A stretch of 64,000 nt of DNA. Origin: Tuctoria greenei. Lineage: Eukaryota; Streptophyta; Magnoliopsida; Poales; Poaceae. The stretch covers positions 131,166,230-131,230,229 of the forward strand of contig JAYESD010000007.1 in NCBI GenBank assembly GCA_036927565.1, given 5' to 3'. A model generated the notes under the pieces. That model was not told the DNA's origin, searched no databases, and saw only the letters and a list, made by a program, of their open reading frames with translations. Shown in pieces: positions 56,137-64,000 of this stretch (position 1 is its first letter; every line of letters starts with the position of its first letter). The position numbers were made by a program, and so were the translations under genes.

Positions 56137-57540
56137 TGAAAATGCATCTAGGCATCCGTTATGGTTTTGGTTGATTTATGACAAACAAATGAGATCCTAA
56201 CCACATTATTGAGATGAACGCAGATTTTAATGAAAGAAAGAAGAAAGTACCAAAAAGAAAGGAGAATGAAGATCAATTCGGAAAAGAGCTCAAGAGCTAA
56301 ATAGAATACATCATTGTGTAGGGAGTGTGTTGGTGTATCACATCCCAAGAGATCAAGCACAAAAGAAATCCTCACACACTTCACACTTCACAGGAAAAAT
56401 GGACTAGTCCGGTATCCTTTTTGGACAGGTTCGGACAAGTTCAGCCAAAGCGGACTTGTCCGCACCGGACTAGTTCGATAATGTCCGGACTAGTCCAATA
56501 ATGCCTTTGACTAAAATCGGACAAGTCCTCCCAGTGCGGACTTGTCCTATATTCACTAAGGGCATCACCACACCGGACAAGTCCGATATTAGGACGGACA
56601 AGTCCGAAAACCTTTCTGACTAAAATCGGACATGTCTGCTCCAAGTCGGACAAGTCCGATATTTCTGGACACTTAGGGTTTCCTGCACACCGCACACCAG
56701 ACTAGTCCGAAATCCACCACCGACTAGTCCGGACCCTTGAAACCCTAACAGTAACTTTTGAAAACCCTAATATAAATAGATGTGCATAGCCCAACTATGT
56801 GCTCTCTCGACCCCCTGCGCCGTCACACCCTCCAAGAGCCTAGAAAACACATCTCTCCACGCAATCCAATGCAAGAAAGATCAATCCCTTGAGGATTCAC
56901 TTTGGATCAAAGGAGAGACACGATTCTACACTTTTGAGCTCTTGGGTTTGATCTCTAACACACTCCTGTGGTTTCATTATTGATCTTACGAGTGTGTTCT
57001 TGGTGATGTTTGAATTGTAATCTTGGGGAGCTCTCAACTTGTGAGAAGGCCCCTTGAACTTGGTGATTTGCCCCTATGTGATAGTGGAAGAAGAATTGGC
57101 CTTTGTGGCAATTCGACGAGGTTAGGTTCAGTGAAGACCCAGTCCTTTCGTGGGCTCCTCAACGTGGATGTAGGTTGCCTCTGTGGGAACCAAACCACGT
57201 GATAAAATCTTGTGTCAAACTTGTTCTTAATTTTCATATTGTATTCTAGGGTTTTGTCAATCTTGGATAACCTACGTTAAAACTTTGAAACAAGAATTGG
57301 CTTGCATTATACATGGTTGCGTTGACTCAATGCTTGCAAGTTATATATTATATTCCGCTGCGTACTGTGTTTGTATTGAGATCATTGATCAAATTTGATC
57401 AATTTAGTCCGCACGCACCGGACTAGTCTACACTATACCGGACTAGTCCGATATCTCGGATTTGATCAGTTTGTTAAGTGTTGCAGGTTCCAACCAAATT
57501 TCAAAAAGGCCTATTCACCCCCCCCTATAGGCCACATTCA
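56137..57540 (+). repeat. Solo LTR M (1,404 bp), Sirevirus-like, TSD ACATG
   Basis: TGAAAATGC at 56137 to CCACATTCA at 57540, with ACATG at 56132-56136 and 57541-57545. From 56400 to 56730 there are about a dozen CGGACTAGTCCG/CGGACAAGTCCG palindromes. TATAAATA is at 56771. TTCACCCCCCCCTATAGG near the end is like LTR D. The left start resembles the D LTR (TGAAA-GCATCTAGGC). Orientation is plus. No internal region. Confidence 0.85.
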
Positions 57541-58690
57541 ACATGTCCATCCGGCCCATAGTAATGCTTTCCAGGCTTGCTCGTCTGGTTTTTTCGGTTT
57601 CTATCTGAAACTAACTTGAAGTCATCCGATGCCCAATACTCACTTAACCGTTCCCAAGCTTCAAGATTCACACATATCCAATCCACGTTGCTATTCAAGT
57701 ACTCCTCCTTAGTTAGATGTAATTTGGCTGCTTAATTTTTTGATATGCGTGTCAACAACTTAGTCTTGTAGTACACAATCAAAGCTTTGATCCAAGCATC
57801 GGAGAAGGAGTCCTTTTTGCGCCTTTTTGCTGACTCATGGAAAACCGCTCTTGCATATGCTTCACTCTCGCCTTCCTGCAAAAGAAACACACCCTGCAAT
57901 ACAAACAACAATTTATGTCAATCAGAACAAGATGTAATATAATTGAAGGACTATGGATACACTTACTCAAAATATATCCCAAACTCTATTCTGACAAGTA
58001 CCCGTAGGGGCAAACTCTTTTAGTGCATAGTGATCCCAACTATGCGTGACAATTCTTCGACCGTCCAACACAACCATCCCAGGAAAGAAAACCGGATGGT
58101 GTTTCCCAACTCTGTGTTAATTACTCGTCGATGCCCCCTGTGACTCCAATTAACCTCGACCCAACACCTAGTACCCTTCAGCTTTATAACTATCCGATCA
58201 TCCAAGCTTTTGCCTGGAGTACATAAAAGGTGCCTTCGTAGCCTGTTCAAACAATATTAGTTAATTAGTTAACAATAAAACAAAGATAAAATATGGCTTA
58301 TCAATTAATTCAAATAGTACCTGAAAGGGCATCGAGCGGGCGGCTGACGTGCCTTAGCTAGCTCCGCAAGTCTTGCCAACCTCCTATCTCGCGCGGGATC
58401 ATCGCTCTCTTCGTCATCGCTGCCCTCATCAACCCCCTCATCACCACCCTCAGATGAGGACCACCCAAAGACCACCGTAATCGTACGGTCTCTCGTGTCC
58501 AAACATCAGTCTCCTCCTTGCTTTGACAACTGTCTCACATTATCTATCTCCTCCTCGTGCAAGTCCTGAGCCAGACTCGGCACTGGCTCTTGTGAGGGCT
58601 CTTGCTGTCATGAGGGCTCAGACTCTGCAACACACCGCATGAGTTGCCTCTGCCTATCCACACTTACGCTTGTAACCTGCAAATGAAAAT
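57541..58690 (-). pseudogene. CACTA J PF03004 gene, middle exons
   Basis: An exon at about 57870-57545 reads KDSFSDAWIKALIVYYKTKL, then a stop, then EAWERLSEYWASDDFKLVSD and GKHYYGPDGHV. Exon near 58250-58020 reads DDRIVIKLKGTRCWVEV and ELGNTIRFSF, parallel to LGSIVRLHYPG of CACTA L, with a frameshift. An acidic exon (58502-58320; SDDEESDDPARDRRLARL) comes before. It is the counterpart of the gene in L but more decayed. Confidence 0.72.
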
Positions 58691-59196
58691 AAACATGTAA
58701 CAAATATTAGATAGTTAATTATAATACTAATATGTATTTAAAAATAAACAAGTACCTAAAACAAACCTATGTGCTCCGAAGTACTAGTGTGGTTCGAACT
58801 ACCATTGCGCTTTTTCCTGCCAAGTTTGATATGCTTGAACATCTGCATAAATTTCAAAATAATGATTAGTTATGCAAAACAAATGATAAATAATAAAAGG
58901 TACTCAAAATGCTTACAATAAGAGTCAAAATCTAACATAATGCATACAATAAGAATCAAAATCTAACAGAATGCGTACAATAAGAATAAAAAATCATCAG
59001 CAGCAGAATCTGCTTCTGCCACACGTGCTTGAAGATGTTCACGTATCTCTTGTTCTTCTATCTCTTCTTCAAACTCTTCTCCTTCACTGTCTTGACCAAA
59101 TTCTTCTTGATCCTCAATAATCCTTTTCTGCTTTTCAATAATCCTTTGTGACTGTCGAATACGTTTTCTCGAAATGCCAGTATGTTCTTCAGACAT
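58691..59196 (-). CDS. Acidic/basic small ORF in CACTA J
   Basis: 59196-58963 is an open 77-codon frame: MSEEHTGISRKRIRQSQRII, then EKQKRIIEDQEE and an acidic EFEEEIEEQEIRE. It lies where the PF03004 gene should begin after Tnp2 and may be its first exon (no clear donor seen) or a separate short gene. The domain is unknown. The remainder to 58691 shows nothing certain. Confidence 0.45.
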
Positions 59197-59199
59197 TAA

Positions 59200-62100
59200 C
59201 TAAAAGGTACCACTAGCTATCTCTGCTAGTCTTGTCCTGCAATATATCCTAAAATATTCTACTTCCTCGACTTCATCTTGATAGACACCACCATCATCCT
59301 CTTTCTGATTCTCTATCTATCCACCATAACGATGATGGTCCATTTCAGGATTAACTTTGTATACAACCCACCAATTTTGAAACTTGGATGAGGGTAACTT
59401 AAATAGTACACTTGTTCCATACAACATTGTTGTTATGAGCTGTGTACCGCGAGATGTGGTTAACCTTGACCACTCCAAAATCATCGACTCGAGTGTCCGA
59501 TGTTGAATCAAACCATTGACATTTGAAAATCACAAGCTTCAGTTCTTTCGGACCACCAAATGTGTACTCGATTATATTTTGAAGAACACCGTAGTAAGAA
59601 TTGACTTCTCCACTACCTCTACTGTTGTTATCATTACTCCACTGTTTGATGTGGCTGCAAGTGGGTGGTTTGTTCTAAACTTGTCGTATGAAAACAATAT
59701 CTGTTGATATCATATTGGTTAAATTGGCTTTCTTTCAATTGACCATGCGAAATCTATCGCAAGTCATCTGAGATGTTGCGATCTTGCATACACTACATAA
59801 ATAGACAAAGTTAGCATCTTAAGACAAGCATGTGAACTATGATTGAAGACAAAAGACGGATAGAAACATTACATGTTCATGGAACCATGCCACAAAGCTT
59901 AGCCCACTATTTATGCCATCCCGACGCATCTTATCCAATTGACTTTGTGTAGGTCTTCGAGAAGATGTCCAATACAACTTGTCAAATATTTCAAAATATG
60001 GTAACACTTCCTCTACGTTGAAAAACATGTCAAGTATGGTGTAGTTCCTCTCTTGCTCTGAAATATGATGAGAATTGGCAGCTCCAACACCTTTACCCTT
60101 CCAATTAAAAATCTTAAGCTCAGTCATATGTTGCTCTTCTACATCATGATATCATGTCTTAGATGCATTCACATAGTTGGCACGTGAGAAATATTTCATA
60201 GAAAAACTTGTAATCTCTTTACCTGCAAATGTCTCTGCAATACACCCCTCAACTCTTGCCTTGTTGCGTACTGTAGTTCTAAGTTTTTCAATTCTCTTTA
60301 TTTACTATACATCCACCTGAACTGTGTAGGACCCGCTACCAACGCTTCATAAGGTAAATACACCAGCAAAAGTTGCATAACATTCATAAAACAAGGTGGA
60401 AAGACTTTTTCCATCTTACATACAAGAACAATGATTTCTTTCTCCCATTGTCGCATCATCTTCTTCGACATTTCTTTAGCAAATATCTGCCTATAAAAGT
60501 AATTAAGTTTAGAAAATATCTTCCACAAATCAGGTTTGAAGTAGCCATGGAACAATACGGGCACAAGTCTCTCCATCATAATATGGTAATCATGACTCTT
60601 CAACCCATTTAGTTTACCGGTACTAAGGTTAACACATTGTTTTATGTTAGCTGCATAGCGGTCTGAAAACTTCAATGTCTTCAACCAAGTAAGTATTTGC
60701 CTCCTTTCTTCTGGCTTGACACAGTAAGGAGCTCGTGGCCTACTATAATTTCCACTTGCATTAGTTATAATCTCAAGCCCAGGACGATCGCAAATATCAG
60801 CTAATTCATTCCTTGCATTCATATTATCTTTGGTTTGACCGGTGAAATTAAAACACATGCTTATGACGCTTTCAACCACATTATGCTCCTGGTGCATCAA
60901 ATCTATGTTGTGCGGTAAAATCAACGCCTTCGCATACGTTAGATCCCAAAGAAAAGAAATATGAGTCTAGTTGTGTTTTGTACCATACCCTTCAAAACCA
61001 CCTTTAGCGGACTGATTTAACTTTGCATGCCATGCCATTTTTTGTTCACTTGTCAATCGACGAGACAGACCTTTCCTAACCATTTTGCCTTTCCGAAATG
61101 ATTGCTTATCACTCCTGAAAGGATGGTTTGAAGGAAGGAATCGTCGATGACAATCAAAGAAGCTGACTTTTTTCTATACTTTAACATGATAGCACGGTGT
61201 CATCCACACATATGGGACAGCACAATTGTCCGTGAACACACCAACCAGCCCAAATTCCATATGCCAACAAATCATGGATCGACCATAAATATGTGGCACG
61301 CAAGGTAAATTCACATTTGAGATGATTGTCATATGCCTTTACACCATGCCATAGCTCTTTCAGCTCTTCAATCAACGAATGCATAAACACATTGATTTTC
61401 TTCCCAGGATGCTTAGGGCCTGGAATGATATCCATAAGAAATATGTATCCTTATTTCATGCACATGTTGGGAGGAAGATTGTATGGCATTATAAATACAG
61501 GCCAACAAGAGTATGGACTGCTACTGGTGCTGAAAGGAGTAAAACCATATGTTGACAATCCAAGACGAATATTTCTGGGATCTCTTGCAAACTCTGGATC
61601 AAAACGGTATAGAGTTTGTCATGCCGCACCATCAGAAGGATGTGTCATAATATCTTTTTCATCGCTCTCGTATATCCCTTCAAAATGCCACCTCATCTGT
61701 TTTGTTGTTTCTTGGGACAAGAACAACCGTTTTAGCCTTGTTGTGACAGGCATGTAACGAAGTTGTTTAATCGGTGCTTTTGTTGTTGTTTCCTCTCCAT
61801 CATCGTTCAGAACCTTGACATGTCTAGATGCATTGCAATGCATACAATGGGTATTGTTCATGTGTTCCTTCCAAAACAACATGCAATTATTATCGCCTGC
61901 ATCAATCTTCTTATAGTTCATGCCCAGATCACTCAAAAACTTCTTAGAGTGGTATATGTCTTCCAGCATCTTATGCCCAGATGGAAGGAGATCACCAGTT
62001 AGCTTCAAGATACCATTATAGCAATTGTTTGCAAATTGAACTTGGACTTCAATGCCATAAGTCGTGTCACCGCCTGCAGAACAGTCACATTGGTGCTCTC

Positions 62101-62493
62101 ATGTACTTTTTCACCAGAGGCAGCAAGAAGGTCGTAAAACTCCTTCACCTCCTCCAGCGTTGACCCCTCTTCGTACTCTCTACCAATGTCCGCTAACATC
62201 TCATCCATCCGATCATCATCCTCATTTCTGTCCGACTGATATTCATGAACCATCTCCCCATGCTCGTGCCATACTAGGTAGTTAGGCATAAAACCGTGCT
62301 TGCAAAGGTGCAACTCAATTTCATCCTTATATAGATGTCGACGATTTTGACACTTGCTACACGGGCACTTTGCAAGATGAGCATCACTTGCAAAGGTTTG
62401 GTTGATGAAAACATCCACAATACAAGCCCATTCCATAGTGTGCGCACCACTTGAACTCCAACAATCATACATCGCTTTATGGTCATCACTCAT
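59200..62493 (-). pseudogene. CACTA J Tnp2-type transposase, degraded
   Basis: 62493-62005 carries the transposase-associated domain (CPCSKCQNRRHLYKDEIELH). The Tnp2 core continues in 62008-61619 (WKEHMNNTHCMHCNASRH) and 61435-61181 (PGPKHPGKKINVFMHSLIEE). After a frame break around 61180-60925 it resumes in 60924-60298 (HNIDLMHQEHNVVESVISM, LKSHDYHIMMERLVPVLFHG). DUF4218 (60290-59837) and DUF4216 (about 59700-59300, WWVVYKVNPEMD) are frameshifted. Its order matches CACTA L, with about half a dozen more lesions. It cannot supply transposase. Confidence 0.88.
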
Positions 62494-63586
62494 TTTAGCT
62501 TATACCTTCAAAGCAGAAAATGTAAAAAATCTAATAGATAATACAAACAAACCATATAACTATATATAAGATGTATCGTTATTTTATGGATGACAACACG
62601 GAGACTCACTTTACATTACCTAGTGAACATAACGACATCATCCAAATCGCTAATTAAATTTATATATGTTACTCTTCCAACAAACATACATTAGAAATTC
62701 ATTTTAACTCAACTTTTCGGTTTGCAACTAATAGCTACAAATGTATGTTAAAATACATTTCAAACATACATTTTAATTATAGAAATGCAACTAGTAACTA
62801 GAAACATGCATACATTAGAAATTCAACTAATTAAAACCTAGAAATGCAACTAATAGCTAGAAATATACATTAAAAATTAAACTAATAAATTGAAATGCAA
62901 CTAATATATCTTAGATTATACCTTGACTGCGGAGGGCAGCAGTGCATGGGAGAGGGCGCCAGAGGGGCGGGAGCCAGAGGGGTCGAACGGCGGGCGACGC
63001 CGGAGGGTAGAGGGCGGCGGCGCGCAGCGGAGGGCGGTAGAGGAAGGGTGGGCGCCGGAGGGACGGGCACCGGGGGGCGGGCAGCGCCGGAGGGCCAGAG
63101 GGCCGCGGCACGCGGCGGAGGCGGCGACGGATGTGTGGATCGCGGGAGTGAGGAGCGCGCGGGCGAGGGCGGGAGTTAGGGTTTACCTTTTCACGTGAGC
63201 TAGACCCACTTATAGCCGTAGGTTGGCTTTCCCCAATGGCTCCAACGTAAAATCGTCGGTGCCTCCTCGGGACCCGATGGCCATAACTGTCAAACGGCAG
63301 CACCCGTTGCGACCTGCATTCGGGCCCACTATAAAACCGTCCGTGTCCCCAAGAAAACCGACAACATTATTATAGCCGTCGGTTTTTTACGCCTAGCCGA
63401 CGGCTATAAAGTTATGTTCGTCAGTTTTCCAGCTCAGATCGACATATTTAATTAAAGTCGCCGGCCAGCCGACGCTCCTAACTTTATAACCGTCGGGACT
63501 GAAAAATCGACGCTTGTAATTAAATAAATGTGATGGCCCCGACGGTCTTGTTTTAAACGACAGACGTTTGCCCGTTTCCTGTAGTG
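62494..63586. repeat. CACTA J leader and right subterminal repeats
   Basis: 62494-62920 is AT-rich leader with no gene. 62930-63180 is a GC-rich G-run block like that of CACTA L at 49940-50775, in the same position relative to the Tnp2 start. 63200-63550 carries CCGTCGG/CCGACGG-type palindromic repeats. The terminus is at 63586. Confidence 0.7.
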
Positions 63587-64000
63587 TGGATGAGATGTTG
63601 AAGGGCATACAAGGGGATATCCCTTAGTTTATGCTCTTTGCTGATGATGTAGTGTTGGTAGATAAAAGTAGAGATGGCATCGATATAAAATTGGAGCTAT
63701 GGAGGCAACCCTTAGAGTCTAAGGGGTTTAGACTTAGTAGAACCAAGATCGAATATATGAGATGTAACTTTAGTGACATCGAGTGTGACGAGGGAAATGT
63801 TAGTCTACAAGGACAAATAGTACCTAGGAGGGACACATTTCGATATTTAGGTTCAGTAACAAAGCAATGGTGATATTGACGAAGATATTTGCCACATGAT
63901 CAAGATCGGGTCGATGAAGTGGCGCCAAACATCTGGAATCTTATGTGATAAGGTCCCAAAAACTGAAAGTGAATTCTATAGGTCGATGGTCAGATCTGCG
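63587..64000 (+). pseudogene. LINE I reverse transcriptase, second half
   Basis: Continues the RT frame from 38620 across the TGG duplication: DEMLKGIQGDIP, a stop near 63625, then FMLFADDVVLVDKSRDG (FADD catalytic motif, 63628-63680), KGFRLSRTKIEYMRC and GQIVPRRDTFRYLGS. A stop near 63871 and frame change follow. It runs off the window. Confidence 0.88.

Larger units (their letters stand above)
38621..63586. mobile_element. CACTA element J (25 kb including inserts)
   Basis: Left terminus CACTACAGAAATAGGGCAAA at 38621 and right terminus TTTGCCCGTTTCCTGTAGTG at 63586 form inverted TIRs of about 20 bases with few differences. The triplet TGG flanks both ends (38618-38620, 63587-63589), and removal restores the LINE RT frame. 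Subterminal repeats contain CGTCGG and GACGC motifs on both sides. Genes run on the minus strand: Tnp2-like (62493-59200) and PF03004-like (59196-39319). hAT K and solo LTR M lie inside PF03004 exons. J alone is about 8.2 kb. Confidence 0.95.

Noticed and set aside
56400..56730. CRISPR-like regular repeats
   Set aside because: Short palindromes with irregular spacing inside an LTR of a plant transposon; no array architecture and no cas genes.

Overview
This window is intergenic chromosome from a large, repeat-rich plant genome, most likely a grass (Poaceae) and probably panicoid. The evidence is Sirevirus-type copia elements with repeated polypurine tracts, CACTA elements coding Tnp2-, PF03004- and C48-type proteins, hAT and RTE-type LINE copies, and a nuclear insertion of plant mitochondrial DNA carrying atp9. 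I see no intact single-copy host gene, tRNA, rRNA, bacterial-style operon or CRISPR. Nearly all of it is transposons inside transposons. Several insertions can be proven because their target-site duplications (TSDs) match exactly and the interrupted reading frame is restored when the insert is removed.

Left block (1-10.5 kb): two related Sirevirus copia copies in opposite orientation. Copy A is on the minus strand, is cut by the window edge, and has a complete 1,841-bp LTR at 3094-4934. Copy B is on the plus strand, lacks its 5' part, and has LTR sequence from 9730.

Second block (10.6-32.0 kb): an old CACTA (C) with a DUF4216 remnant, a PF03004 transposase pseudogene and a C48 (Ulp1-like) protease pseudogene. 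It has been invaded by mitochondrial DNA, by a full-length 12.2-kb Sirevirus (D, 15627-27863, TSD CCAGA) and by a gypsy-like solo LTR (E, 28263-29293, TSD CTTGT). D carries a long third ORF downstream of pol. The stretch before that ORF repeats the short motifs found in D's own LTR.

Third block (32.0-36.2 kb): two more copia fragments. Minus-strand G (210-bp LTR) sits in plus-strand H, and G is cut by the right end of another CACTA (F).

Right block (36.4-64 kb): an RTE-type LINE split by a 25-kb CACTA (J, 38621-63586, TSD TGG). J is split by a hAT (K, 40316-55626, TSD CCTAACAT) and by a solo LTR (M, 56137-57540, TSD ACATG). K is split by a further, nearly intact CACTA (L, 41779-51126, TSD AAC). 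The hAT carries exons of a SINA-like (seven in absentia) E3 ubiquitin ligase, and L carries GC-rich sequence that looks like a captured gene fragment. The order of events on the right is LINE, then J, then K and M in unknown order, then L inside K.

Points of most interest are the SINA-like exons in the hAT, the third ORF of D with LTR-like repeats in front of it, a hairpin ahead of the CACTA-L transposase gene, covarying repeats in the LINE leader, and an unedited mitochondrial atp9 copy.
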